Below, one piece after another: positions 51,609-60,573 of a DNA stretch of 64,000 bases (positions are counted from its first letter, which is position 1; every line of letters starts with the position of its first letter). The position numbers were made by a program, and so were the translations under genes. The notes beneath the pieces were generated by a model that saw only the letters and a list, made by a program, of their open reading frames with translations, was not told where the DNA came from and ran no database searches. Source of the stretch: Palsa-1439 sp050015495 (GTDB lineage: Bacteria; Verrucomicrobiota; Verrucomicrobiia; Palsa-1439); assembly GCA_050015495.1 (NCBI GenBank), contig JBEKBH010000016.1:1-64000 (forward strand), given 5' to 3'.

Positions 51609-51934
51609 GGTCAGGTTGTCTCCGTGGCGGAGCTTGAAGCATCCGACCCGCTTGATGCCCTGATGCGTTGTGCCATGGACGCCAATATGGTTCTGGAGGG
51701 AATACGCCGAGGAGACGCGACCGAGACGCCAGCCTCTTGGTCTCTCCGAGAGAGACTAGAGCAAAGTGTCGCCCGGGTGTCCAGCGGATTCGGATTTTCC
51801 GGGACGGCGATGCGGCATGTGCCCCGTTCCCGCAAGCCCGTGAGAGAGGATTCCGACGCGGCTGCCGGGATGCCGCGCCCAGGCATCACAGTTTGATGTT
51901 GACAAGCATCATGGTTATAGGTATTGTCGCCGCC
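51609..51934. other. Divergent intergenic stretch
   Basis: This stretch lies between the SBBP and PadR genes and should hold both promoters. A perfect 7-bp hairpin, GTCTCTC-CGA-GAGAGAC at 51740-51756, is the only structure seen; it might be a PadR operator. Confidence 0.4.
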
Positions 51935-52270
51935 ATGAAGAAGACCAACCCCAGTTTTTTGAACGGCGTCCCGGAGTTGCTGGTGCTGCGCCTGCTGTCC
52001 CGGCGGGAGATGTACGGGTACCAGATCGTCGAGGAAATCCGCACCCGAACCGGAGAGACGTTGTCGTTTGGCGAGGGCTGCATCTACCCGTACCTGCATT
52101 ACCTGGAAGCGGAAAAGCAGGTGAGCAGTCAGCGGCGTGAGGTCGATGGGCGAAGCCGCAATTATTACAGGCTGACGGCGCGCGGACGGAAGCGGCTCGA
52201 GGAATTGACCTCGGAGTGGCAACGCGTGACGACGGGCATCTCGTCGTTGATGGAGGAACAACATGCCTAG
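51935..52270 (+). CDS. PadR-family transcriptional regulator
   Basis: The ATG at 51935 gives 111 residues with the family pattern: NPSFLNGVPELLVLRLLSRR, EMYGYQIVEEIRTRTGETLS, FGEGCIYPYLHYLEAEKQV, YYRLTARGRKRLEEL. PadR winged helices repress genes that often include their own operon. The stop overlaps the next gene by eight bases. The pairing with a HAAS-type membrane protein is common and usually regulates an envelope response. Confidence 0.92.
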   Translation: MKKTNPSFLNGVPELLVLRLLSRREMYGYQIVEEIRTRTGETLSFGEGCIYPYLHYLEAEKQVSSQRREVDGRSRNYYRLTARGRKRLEELTSEWQRVTTGISSLMEEQHA

Positions 52271-52961
52271 GACGAATTTCCTGGAACGATTGCAGCGTCG
52301 GCTGGTGGACCTCGGCTGCCCGATGGCGCATGTGCGTCGGCTGGTTCAAGAAGTCGCCGATCACCGCGAGGACTTGACGCAAGCCGCGTTGTCGGAGGGA
52401 TTCACGGAATCCGCGAGCGAAGCCCGGGCGGAGGCGCAACTCGGGAACCCGGTTGATCTGGCCGACCGCCTGGCGATGGCGTTGCGGCAATCATCTTGGT
52501 GGGGCCGGCATTTCATCATTGGGTTCTGTCTGGTGCCGTTGTTGGCCGTTCCGGTGTTATGGGGCTTGCTGGTGGGTCTCGGGTGCTGGCTGGAGTTCGC
52601 CCTGGGGTACGGCTTGGACTCGAACCGTCTCCACATGGCCGGCGACAGGCCGGAGAGTTTTCATCATATTTTTCTGGCGGTACATTGCACCGACTACATC
52701 GCGATTGCCCTGGTGACACTTCTCTTCTGCTGGTTGGCACGGAGATCGGCCCTGGGTTTCAAATGGATGGCGACGTCATGCGTAATTTGTTCGCTGTACG
52801 CGTTATTCGTTCGGGTCACCATCGTCCCACACTTTTTTGCTCTGGGCGCCTCGTCGAGTCCGCAATGGATTCGATCGGCGGTCCCGCTCGTGATCGCCGC
52901 CGCCATTTACGCTTGCCGGCTACGAGCGACGCGTGATTTCGACGAGAGTGTTGCCGCTTAG
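52263..52961 (+). CDS. HAAS-domain membrane protein, PadR partner
   Basis: The 232-residue protein starts inside the end of the PadR gene (ATGCCTAG). Its first 75 residues are the helical HAAS-type domain (VRRLVQEVADHREDLTQAAL and EARAEAQLGNPVDLADRLA). Four hydrophobic segments follow (IIGFCLVPLLAVPVLWGLLV, YIAIALVTLLFCWLA, CVICSLYALFVRVTIV, VPLVIAAAIYACRL). Such proteins are co-encoded with PadR regulators and may hold them at the membrane. The exact signal is unknown. Confidence 0.85.
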   Translation: MPRTNFLERLQRRLVDLGCPMAHVRRLVQEVADHREDLTQAALSEGFTESASEARAEAQLGNPVDLADRLAMALRQSSWWGRHFIIGFCLVPLLAVPVLWGLLVGLGCWLEFALGYGLDSNRLHMAGDRPESFHHIFLAVHCTDYIAIALVTLLFCWLARRSALGFKWMATSCVICSLYALFVRVTIVPHFFALGASSSPQWIRSAVPLVIAAAIYACRLRATRDFDESVAA

Positions 52962-53296
52962 CCGGCGGCGGACAGAAGAGTCAGGTCACAACCTTGCGTT
53001 GACGCGATGAGACCGTCAGAAGCCAATGGCGGCGATGGGGGGAGCTGACGCCGAAGATTCTGTGCCGGTTCAACTTTCCGGTTTCGAGTTCTGCCCCGTG
53101 ACGGCTGCGTGCTCTCGCCTCAGCGGGATACTATCGACCGGCCATCGACCGACAGCCTGCCAAGACAGGAGCGCAGCCGGGGATTGTTCACCGAGTCGTG
53201 AACGAGGCTCGTCGCGAGTGCTCCTCGCCACGAGCGGCTTCGGTTATTGTTTGATTACCGTTTCGTCCTCGCGGCTGCGCTCCCGATTCTGAATTC
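52962..53296. other. Gene-free stretch
   Basis: This convergent space lies between the HAAS and PPC-repeat genes. I see no gene and no clear terminator with a T-run. Confidence 0.4.
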
Positions 53297-54808
53297 TCAG
53301 GGCGTAATACCGACCCGATAGAACTTTTGCGGTGCCGAAGCCCCACCGATATTTGTCAGGATGATCAACCCACCGGGGCTGTTGCTCAGGACGACGCCCG
53401 AGATGTTCGCCCAACTGCCCGCGGTCATTGAATTCCGGGATTGCAGTTGATAATTGTCCCCCGCGACAGATTGGACGGAGATGGCCACATTAGTCCCTGC
53501 AGTCTGAATTCCACAAATCTGATTTGTCACCCCGGCGGTCGGCGCGAAGTTGGCCGTCAGGGTTTCACTGCTCGATGAGGTGAATGTGTAGCAGGGTGAC
53601 GTGCTGACCACAGTGCCATTCAGCGTCCAGTTCGTGAAGTTGTAGCAAGATTCTGGCGTTGCACACACCGTCACGGCGGAGCAGCAGGTGAATGTGCCGC
53701 CGCCGCTGGTCCAGCCGCCGACCAATGGTGAGGAAGTGGTGCTGATCGTGGCGTAACACTCCCCTATTATGCAGGTGAGCGATACTGAGTAGCTGCCGGT
53801 GCCTCCATAATTGCTGGCATGCACCAACAGCGTATAGTTACCGGAGCTACTGAATGTAATGTTGGTGGCCGTGCCTGAGCCAATGCTGAACAGCAGGTTC
53901 CCGGTTGGATCGTAAAAGTCGAACTGCGAACCACTAAAACCGCCGGCAGAAATGAGCACCGACTCGCCACTGCAACCACTGATAAGATAGGCGTCAATCT
54001 CCGCCTGCTGGCTAATGTTGGTACTGACGCCTTGCCCACAGGCAATCGGCGTGGTGTTACACCCGCCGCCGGTTGCCGTCTGAAGATCCAATGAATAGCT
54101 GGTGGTAGCGCTGTAACTGCTGCTGTGCACCAGAATCGTGTAAGCGCCGCTGTTGGTACACGTCAAATTCACTGCCCCACCGCCGTAACAGTTGGCAGGC
54201 GCGGTACCTAAAAGCTGTCCGCCGGGATTGTAAATGTCAGCCGCCACACTGTAGTTGCAGTTCGGAACCGATGCGGCAAGCGAAACCGAGATTACCTGAC
54301 CGGACGTGCCAGCGTAGCTGTAGGCATCCATCTCGGCATGCAAAGTCGTGTTGCTGGCCACGGTCTGCCCACATGAAATCGCCCGCGTGTCACAGCCGCC
54401 AATGTTGACCTGTTGAACACCCAAGGAATAGCCGGTGGTAGCGTTGTAACTGCTACTGTGTACCAGAATCGTGTAAGTGCCGCTGTTGGTACACGTCAAA
54501 TTCACTGCCCCACCGCCGTAACAGTTGGCAGACGCGGTGGCGAGAAGCTTTCCGACGGGACTGTAAACGTCAGCCGCCACACCGTAGTTGCAGTTCGGAA
54601 CCGATGCGGCAAGCGAAACCGAGATTACCTGACCGGCCGTGCCAACATAGCTGTATTGGTCAATTTCACTGATCGTTACAGTGTTGCTAGCGATGGTCTG
54701 CCCACACGAGATGGGAGTTTGGCTTCGGCCGGCAACCGGCCAGAATGCCAGCCCGAATGCCAGTAGGAAGCAGAGATTGAACGCACGGTTTGTCGAAGAT
54801 GTTTTCAT
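53297..54808 (-). CDS. Secreted protein with PPC-like repeats and a Listeria-Bacteroides-type repeat
   Basis: The ATG at 54808 follows GGAGG and gives 503 residues. A signal peptide (LCFLLAFGLAFWPVAGRSQT) precedes three domains of about 115 residues (ISCGQTIASNTxxxxEIDQY SYxGTxGQVISVSLAASVPN ... GTYTILVHSSSYNATTGYSL), close to the PPC pre-peptidase C-terminal fold. Conserved cysteines in each suggest disulfides. Residues about 355-415 (GTFTCCSAVTVCATPESCYN FTNWTLNG) resemble InlB-type repeats. The end (NYQLQSRNSMTAGSWANISG ... GGASAPQKFYRVGITP) is the module shared with other exported proteins here. Function unknown. Confidence 0.87.
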   Translation of the reverse strand: MKTSSTNRAFNLCFLLAFGLAFWPVAGRSQTPISCGQTIASNTVTISEIDQYSYVGTAGQVISVSLAASVPNCNYGVAADVYSPVGKLLATASANCYGGGAVNLTCTNSGTYTILVHSSSYNATTGYSLGVQQVNIGGCDTRAISCGQTVASNTTLHAEMDAYSYAGTSGQVISVSLAASVPNCNYSVAADIYNPGGQLLGTAPANCYGGGAVNLTCTNSGAYTILVHSSSYSATTSYSLDLQTATGGGCNTTPIACGQGVSTNISQQAEIDAYLISGCSGESVLISAGGFSGSQFDFYDPTGNLLFSIGSGTATNITFSSSGNYTLLVHASNYGGTGSYSVSLTCIIGECYATISTTSSPLVGGWTSGGGTFTCCSAVTVCATPESCYNFTNWTLNGTVVSTSPCYTFTSSSSETLTANFAPTAGVTNQICGIQTAGTNVAISVQSVAGDNYQLQSRNSMTAGSWANISGVVLSNSPGGLIILTNIGGASAPQKFYRVGITP

Positions 54809-55009
54809 AGTCTTTTCCTCCCTAACTCTTTTTCGGGTCGCATGATGCCGGACAGGCAGGGGTCAAACAGTGGGATCAAGACACACGAGTTCCTCGCCCT
54901 TATGATTTCTCCCGCCCTTATCCTCGCCTCGATGCAGACTCTTCCAAGCTGGTTCTTTCCTGACTCAGCTTGGCAACACAACTCGCCATTAGTATGTATT
55001 GCTCGTAAA

Positions 55010-55110
55010 CTCGCGCAGACAGGACGCGTACGTCGGGCCGTGGACAGAAGGCCCCAAACGGGGGATGAAACGGCTTATACGCCTGTGGGCATCGGGATGG
55101 CAAGACATTT
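55010..55110 (-). promoter_or_regulatory. Conserved promoter/leader of the PPC-repeat gene
   Basis: TTGCCA (55103-55098) and TATAAG (55079-55074) are 18 bases apart on the minus strand. The flanking AAATGTC and CGTCCTGTCTGCGCGAG match the copy at 41922-42020. The leader to the ATG at 54808 is about 260 bases. Confidence 0.6.
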
Positions 55111-55260
55111 CCGGCAACGGTTCTGTGGAAATGTTATTGGGAAAAATCCCGCAGGACCAGCCTCTCGCCCATCACCGAAACTCGGACACACTACGAGGTT
55201 CGCGCGACCAGTGCAGCGACACGATTCATTTGAGGATCGCCCCCTCACCTTAAATCCTTT

Positions 55261-55290
55261 GCTCCGAACTCCGGTCCGGAGGTTCGGAGC
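55261..55290. repeat. 30-bp palindrome after the glycosyltransferase remnant
   Basis: GCTCCGAAC at 55261-55269 pairs with GTTCGGAGC at 55282-55290. The inner TCCGG and CCGGA also pair, with a single bulged G. It may be a REP-type element or a terminator-like hairpin without T-run. Confidence 0.55.
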
Positions 55291-55909
55291 GTCTCGTCCG
55301 ACTCGGCTCCCCCGGAGGGGAGAGGAGACAAAGCGCGCTTATTGTCCGCACGCTTCGCGGAAGGCGCGGGCGAGGATGGCGGCGTTGCGGGTGATGAGGA
55401 AATTTTCCTCGGCCCAATGGCGGCCGGCTTCGCCGAGTTGTTCGCGCAACGCCGGGTCGTCGGCGAGGCGTTTCACGGCCCCGGCCAGTTCGGCGGTGTT
55501 GGATGGTTCGACGAGCAATCCCGTGACCTCGTGCGCGACGGCTTCCATGGGACCGGCGGTGCGGCTGGAGATGACGGGCAGGCAACGGGCGAACGCTTCG
55601 GGGATGACATTCGGGATGCCGTCGCGGTCGCCCTCGGCATCGACCACGCCCGTGTGCCAGAAAACGTCGACCCACAGATATTGTTCGTCGACCTGTTGGG
55701 GCGCGAGCGGGCCGGTCAGGGAAACGAATTCTTCCAGGCCATCGCGGGTGATGCGGCGCTGGAGGTCGTCGTCGAGCGGGCCGTCGCCGACAATTCTGGC
55801 GACGAACGGCACGCCCCACGATTTCAGGAGGGCGCAGGCGACGAGTTGATGGATGTGGCCTTTCTTCGGGACGAGACGTCCGACCGACAGGAGGCGGACC
55901 GGGCGCGGA

Positions 55910-55947
55910 GAACCCACCCCCGGCCCCTCCGTGGGAGGGGAGTTCGG
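55910..55947. repeat. 38-bp palindromic repeat inside the glycosyltransferase remnant, copy 1
   Basis: GAACCCACCCCCGGCCCCTC is followed by a symmetrical CGTGGGAGGGGAGTTCGG. On the minus strand it encodes PNSPPTEGPGVGS in the glycosyltransferase frame. Copy 2 at 56024-56061 differs by one base. Confidence 0.75.
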
Positions 55948-56023
55948 CAGGGCTGGCATGGAATCGCGCGCCGGTTTTGGCGGAAGCTGGTCGAGGCCGC
56001 GATGGGCGAGAACGATTTTTGTC

Positions 56024-56061
56024 GAACCCACCCCCGGCCCCTCCGAGGGAGGGGAGTTCGG
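56024..56061. repeat. 38-bp palindromic repeat, copy 2
   Basis: This is the same repeat exactly 114 bases (38 codons) from copy 1. Both are therefore read in the same frame, here as PNSPPSEGPGVGS. Confidence 0.75.
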
Positions 56062-56354
56062 AACGGCGGTCCGGTCCGCAGCGCCCTTCGCGCGTTCTGT
56101 GGAGATAGTTCGCGGCGGCGGTGGCGGGCGCGGTGGCCCACACGCCGTGGATCACGGTCGGGTTTTTTCTTGCGGAAGCGGTTGGCGCGGCACACGGCGA
56201 AGATGGCGGCCCAGACGGTAGACCAGAAGTTTTCTGGGTTGGCGGGTCGGTAACGGCGGTAGAGTCGCCAGTCGTCGCGGAGGAGGGCGGGGTCGCGGAG
56301 GAGTGAATCATTTCGCTCCCGCCGACGATCCCAAAGATTCGGTAAAGATTGTGT

Positions 56355-56745
56355 AAAATTCCATGTTGACAGATTTACCGCGTATCCAGTAGATGTTGAC
56401 GTGAGCGTTGTGCTGGATCGAGGCGCGCCGAATTCGTAGAAATCGGTGTTGACAGGTTTGCCATGTATCCAGTAGATGTTGACGTGAGCGTTGTGCTGGA
56501 TCGAGGGGGCGCACCGAATACGTAGAAATCGGTGTTGACAGGTTTGCCATGTATCCAGTAGATGTTGACGTGAGGGTTGTGCTGGATTGAGGGGCGTTAC
56601 GAATTCGTAGAAATCGGTGTTGACAGATTTACCGCGTATCCAGTAGATGTTGACGTGAGGGTTGTGCTGGATCGAGGGCGCACCGAATTCGTAGAAATCG
56701 GTGTTGACAAATTTATCGCATATCCAGTAGAGGTTGACGCGCGAT
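56355..56745. repeat. Tandem array, five units of about 84 bp
   Basis: The units start with GTTGACA at 56365, 56448, 56534, 56619 and 56703, giving periods of 83, 86, 85 and 84 bases. Each continues with TTTACCGCGTATCCAGTAGA-like sequence, a second GTTGACG, then GTTGTGCTGGATCGAGG and GAATTCGTAGAAATCGGT. Whole units are conserved with small indels, so it is not a CRISPR array. It separates the broken glycosyltransferase from the secreted repeat gene. Confidence 0.85.
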
Positions 56746-56891
56746 ATTAGAGGGGGGATGCGTTTAGTGCGGAAGACTCTGACGTATTGCGTGCAACGCG
56801 GACGAAGTCTTTGAATACGGATGACCATTTAATAATGAGAATTCGAGCCCGAGGCAACGCCGGCCCAAATCAAACTAAGGAGAACTGAGCG

Positions 56892-59534
56892 ATGAAATTG
56901 GTGACACGAGGCAGCCGCCGAAATAATAAAGTGCAGATCATGAAAACAAAAGCCCACAAAGCTGTCGGCGTATGCCGCGCAATCAAGACCCTGCTGCTCG
57001 TCGGCGGGGTTGCGTTGGCATATTGCTCATCTACGAACGCGGCCATCGTTAGCGGTAGCAATATTGCAATAGCGCCCACGAACCAAGTAATTGTCGAGGG
57101 TAGCGCGGTTACCGTGAGCGCGTCATTTACCGAGACGGCGCCGACTAACGCCTACTTCGCCACTGTTAATTGGGGCGATGGCACCATTGTGTCGAATATC
57201 TCCCCGACCGTTACTGCAGCTACAAATATTGCCGTCTCCTCGGCGCATACATATCTGAGCCCGGCCAGCGGCGCGTTTTCAATTTCGGTTGCGGTGCTCT
57301 ACACGAACAACACCGGAACCGTCACCCAGACCTTAGCTGGGGAGACTGTCGTGGATGCGCCGTTGACGCTTGTTTCCGTTCTGTCCACGAATCCTGTGGC
57401 CGTGGAAGGAAATGTGACAAATGTGACGCTCCTCACGTTCCTTGACGCCGATCCGCTTGCCACGACGAACCAGTATGCGCTGCCTACGATTACAGCCGTC
57501 AGCAACGCTGGCAATGTTTACAGCAACGCCAACCCTCTAATCGTGAGCGCTGGGTCGACGAACGGCGGGGTGCTGTTCGCCGTACAGGCCACAATGGAGT
57601 TCTATTCATTCGGAAGCAATACGTTCTCGATTACCGTTCACGACACTGCTGGTACAGGTGGTAACTCATTCACGACGAATAGCACTGTTGTCATCGCTGA
57701 CGCGAACCTGTCTCTAGTCAGCACAGGCGCACTTGCGTTCACGGAAGGCGTCATCGGTCCGACGAACGTGTTGATGACGTTTGTCGATGGAAACAGCTTG
57801 GCGACTTCTGGAAATAGCCTCGCCGACTACGTCGCGGTCGTCAACTGGGGTGATAATACCCCGAGTCAGACGTTCAGCAACAGCACCTTCCTGGGCCCGC
57901 TGCAAGACACCGTAGACCTCGTAGGCTATCCCGTGGGCCAGATTGGAATCCGGAGTGTGGGAGCGGCAACCAATGTATTTCAAGTGTACGGGGATCATGC
58001 CTATCCTTCAAACGGCCTATACTTTGTTACGGTCACTGTTAATGACATCGGAGGCGCTGCGCCGCTTATTGTCAGCGCCATACCCGATACAGCGGCAGAT
58101 GCGGGGCTGAAGGTCGTGGGGTTTGGTCCGAGCCTTGTCAACGAGCCGGGCTATCAGTCGCTTGCACAGTCTGTCAACAATCCGTTGGGCGCGCAGTTGA
58201 TAACCTTTGCTGACTCAAATGAGTTCTCCAGAGTCGCGACAATCCTCGCTGCCCCATATACCGAATATCTGGCCACGATCAACTGGGGCGATGGCACTGC
58301 TCCTACCACTGGGGTCGTACAGGATGCTGGGACCTATACATTAATAACCGTCAATTACGACAGCTCGGAGACGACGACGGCTGAGGAGTTTTACGTATAT
58401 GGAAACCACACGTACGACGCCGTGTGCACCAACTACACGCTGATTGTGAAGGCCTTGGATCTAACGGGTGGCGCTTATTGCGTCGCGACCGCCACGGTCA
58501 TTATTGCGGATGCGCCGATCGAGGGGAGCGGTTTCCACATCAACGCGAATGCTAACAGCGCATTCAGTGGTCCTGTGGCCGCCTTTTCGGATCCAGATAC
58601 GGCGTTGACTGCGAGTTCATTCTCAGCCACGATCTCCTGGGGCGACAATACACCGTACACGAGTGGCACGATTGTGTCGTATGGCAACGATGTCTATCTT
58701 GTAACGGGTACTCACACCTATGTGAGTCCAACGACGGGGGACGACTATGAAAACGTAACGGTTTACGTTGCCGATCCGAACCTGTGTAATACTCCGCAAT
58801 CCATCCCTAGTCGTATCTACTTTACCACGGGGATTGGCTTCGTGACGAACGGGGTGCCTGCTACTGATGTGGTTGCCACGGACGTGGCATTCTGCACCAA
58901 CGTGGCGACGTTCACCGACAGCGCTCTGCCGCCCGGTCTGATGAATGATCTGTCAGCAGTCATCAACTGGGGTGACGGCTTCGTCTCGGATGGCACGATC
59001 GCGACAAACGCTGCCGGTCAGTATGTGATTAGCGGCTGCCACACCTATCTGGATGATGGGGTGTGGAACGTTACGGTCAGTGTCTCGGATCTTTCTCAGC
59101 CGACGGCCGATGATCCGCCGATCACAAGCGGAACAGTCATCACGTTCATCTCAGAAGCGTCATATACTGATCTGACTGCGGACATGGAGGTGCTCTTTGG
59201 CAACGTGAAGATCCTGCACGAAAAGAGCGCCGGAAAGAGTGAATCCGTGGATTATTATTACTCGGAGATGGTGACGCTTGAGAACACCAGCGGCACGACT
59301 CTCACCGGTCCGTTTGGCCTTGTGCTCCAGACCGATGAATTTGGGGATAATAATATAAATCTGTTGAATATTACAGGACAACTGGCGGATGGGCGCGAGT
59401 ATGTTCCACTGAGCACAGACACACTCAAGCCGAAAGGGAAGCTAAAAGTGACCCTGCAGTGGTCAGCCCAGGATCGGCTTGCTAAAGGTCCGGTGATCCT
59501 GCCGGTTCGCCTGATAGCTGGCCCGGGCCTGTAA
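56892..59534 (+). CDS. Large secreted protein with PKD-like/'NWGDGT' repeats
   Basis: AAGGAG eight bases before the ATG supports this start. The 880-residue product has a long signal peptide (n-region of about 30 residues, core TLLLVGGVALAYCSSTNAA). Six or more domains of about 110-130 residues follow, each with FATVNWGDGTIVSNISP-like and HTYLSPASGAFSISVAV-like strands, as in PKD and related immunoglobulin-like domains, joined by VIADAPL-type linkers. The last 120 residues (ENTSGTTLTGPFGLVLQTDE, LKPKGKLKVTLQWSAQDR) form a different beta domain. A strong terminator follows. It is probably a surface adhesin or matrix protein. Confidence 0.85.
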   Translation: MKLVTRGSRRNNKVQIMKTKAHKAVGVCRAIKTLLLVGGVALAYCSSTNAAIVSGSNIAIAPTNQVIVEGSAVTVSASFTETAPTNAYFATVNWGDGTIVSNISPTVTAATNIAVSSAHTYLSPASGAFSISVAVLYTNNTGTVTQTLAGETVVDAPLTLVSVLSTNPVAVEGNVTNVTLLTFLDADPLATTNQYALPTITAVSNAGNVYSNANPLIVSAGSTNGGVLFAVQATMEFYSFGSNTFSITVHDTAGTGGNSFTTNSTVVIADANLSLVSTGALAFTEGVIGPTNVLMTFVDGNSLATSGNSLADYVAVVNWGDNTPSQTFSNSTFLGPLQDTVDLVGYPVGQIGIRSVGAATNVFQVYGDHAYPSNGLYFVTVTVNDIGGAAPLIVSAIPDTAADAGLKVVGFGPSLVNEPGYQSLAQSVNNPLGAQLITFADSNEFSRVATILAAPYTEYLATINWGDGTAPTTGVVQDAGTYTLITVNYDSSETTTAEEFYVYGNHTYDAVCTNYTLIVKALDLTGGAYCVATATVIIADAPIEGSGFHINANANSAFSGPVAAFSDPDTALTASSFSATISWGDNTPYTSGTIVSYGNDVYLVTGTHTYVSPTTGDDYENVTVYVADPNLCNTPQSIPSRIYFTTGIGFVTNGVPATDVVATDVAFCTNVATFTDSALPPGLMNDLSAVINWGDGFVSDGTIATNAAGQYVISGCHTYLDDGVWNVTVSVSDLSQPTADDPPITSGTVITFISEASYTDLTADMEVLFGNVKILHEKSAGKSESVDYYYSEMVTLENTSGTTLTGPFGLVLQTDEFGDNNINLLNITGQLADGREYVPLSTDTLKPKGKLKVTLQWSAQDRLAKGPVILPVRLIAGPGL

Positions 59535-59557
59535 GGTAAATCGTAGTTGGAAACTCG

Positions 59558-59596
59558 TTGAGCGCCTTGGATGAAAGTCCAAGGCGCTCAATTTTT
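59558..59596 (+). terminator. Intrinsic terminator of the PKD-like repeat gene
   Basis: A perfect 14-bp stem (TTGAGCGCCTTGGA with its complement) around a TGAAAG loop is followed by TTTTT, 24 bases after the stop codon. Confidence 0.93.
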
Positions 59597-59751
59597 ACAC
59601 CGGCCTCGGTGGCCTCGGGGCCACCTCTAAGGGCAACACGCCGTATTCGTGATGTGGCCCGAGTTGCCGGCGGCGGTCCGTCGGGCGATGCAATGCGTCT
59701 CTCCTGCGGCGCGCCCGAGCGATATTGTCCGGACGGTTGCCGGCCTCGATG

Positions 59752-60573
59752 TCAGAGCCGATGGTATTTCCGAAGGAAGAATTCCTGTACTCGAAGCGGC
59801 GAAAGCCGCGCAAACAGGGGCGCCAGCCGCGCCTGGAATAGGCCTCCCACAACCACAACCGGTGGCGGATTCGGCATCGTGATTGTGCGCAGGATGGCCC
59901 GCGCCACGCGATCGGGCCGCGGCGCGGCCGCCATGTTCCGCAACTGGGTTTCCCAGGCGGATTTCATCCGCCGTTCTTCGTCGCGGTTCCCGGTCGGTTC
60001 CACACGCTTTGTCCGGTCGTGAAACGAGGTGTTGATGTCGCCCGGGCGAATCTCGACAACACGAATCGGCGTATGGGAAAGCTCCGCCCGCAACCCTGTC
60101 GTGAACACACTGAGGGCGGATTTTGCCGCGCTGTAGGGAACCATGAACGGAAGGGGAAACTGCGCCGCGAGCGAGGTGACATTGATGATTGTCCCGCGAT
60201 TGTGCCGGCGCATCGCCGGAAGCGCCAGGCGAATCAGCTCCAGGGGTGCGTCCACCAGCACTTGAAACTGTTCGCGCACCAGTTCGGCGGGCATGGCTTC
60301 CATCGCTCCGAATGCGCCAGCACCGGCATTGTTGACCAGCACGTCGAATGCACCCGCCTCCTCGAACGCGGCGGCAAAACCCCGATGAATTGAATCCATC
60401 TGCGTCAGGTCCATCGTCACACCATGGAAACGCGGCAATTGGGGCAGGCGGGCCGGATCGCGGGACGTTCCCCACACGTCGAATCCCCGCGCCGCGAGCA
60501 ATTTGGCCGCTTCCAGGCCGATGCCGGAGCTGGCGCCGGTCAGGAAAACCGTTCGGGTGTCGCTAGTCGCCAT
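59752..60573 (-). CDS. Short-chain dehydrogenase/reductase
   Basis: The ATG at 60573 overlaps the end of the ketoacyl synthase gene by 11 bases and gives 273 residues. The Rossmann motif is VFLTGASSGIGLEAA (10-24), NNAGAG lies at 81-86, and the catalytic Ser134, Tyr147 and Lys151 are in NVTSLAAQ and MVPYSAAKSA. It is a classical SDR with the hydrophobic C-terminal extension often seen in lipid-modifying members. As the last gene of an ACP-FabZ/KAS operon it may reduce a beta-ketoacyl or related intermediate, although it is not a close FabG look-alike. Confidence 0.9.
   Translation of the reverse strand: MATSDTRTVFLTGASSGIGLEAAKLLAARGFDVWGTSRDPARLPQLPRFHGVTMDLTQMDSIHRGFAAAFEEAGAFDVLVNNAGAGAFGAMEAMPAELVREQFQVLVDAPLELIRLALPAMRRHNRGTIINVTSLAAQFPLPFMVPYSAAKSALSVFTTGLRAELSHTPIRVVEIRPGDINTSFHDRTKRVEPTGNRDEERRMKSAWETQLRNMAAAPRPDRVARAILRTITMPNPPPVVVVGGLFQARLAPLFARLSPLRVQEFFLRKYHRL

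Larger units (their letters stand above)
54809..55338. other. Intergenic stretch with a shared promoter and repeats
   Basis: This stretch holds the promoter/leader shared with the beta-helix gene (55010-55110), the palindrome at 55261-55290 and a CTCCCCCGGAGGGGAG repeat at 55308-55323. No gene seen. Confidence 0.5.
55339..56312 (-). pseudogene. Decayed GT4-family glycosyltransferase
   Basis: The C-terminal donor-binding half is intact: RPVRLLSVGRLVPKKGHIHQ, VGDGPLDDDLQRRI, then GDRDGIPNVIPEAFARCLPV and AGPMEAVAHEVTGLLVEP. Upstream the gene is broken. HGVWATAPATAAANYL, a typical acceptor-side motif, is in another frame, and the segment before it (RLYRRYRPANPENFW) is in the third frame, shifting at a run of six A residues. 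About 60 residues expected between HGVWATAP and the KIVLAHRGL region are missing, and the N-terminus is replaced by the tandem array. Two 38-bp repeats lie within the remaining frame. A sequencing error could explain the A-run shift but not the other losses. Confidence 0.75.

Noticed and set aside
56155..56180. Programmed -1 frameshift at the A-run of the glycosyltransferase
   Set aside because: The change of frame is in the +1 sense and the gene has other breaks, so a mutation or sequencing error is more likely.
56355..56745. Tandem array as a CRISPR
   Set aside because: The whole 84-bp unit is conserved; there are no unique spacers and no cas genes.
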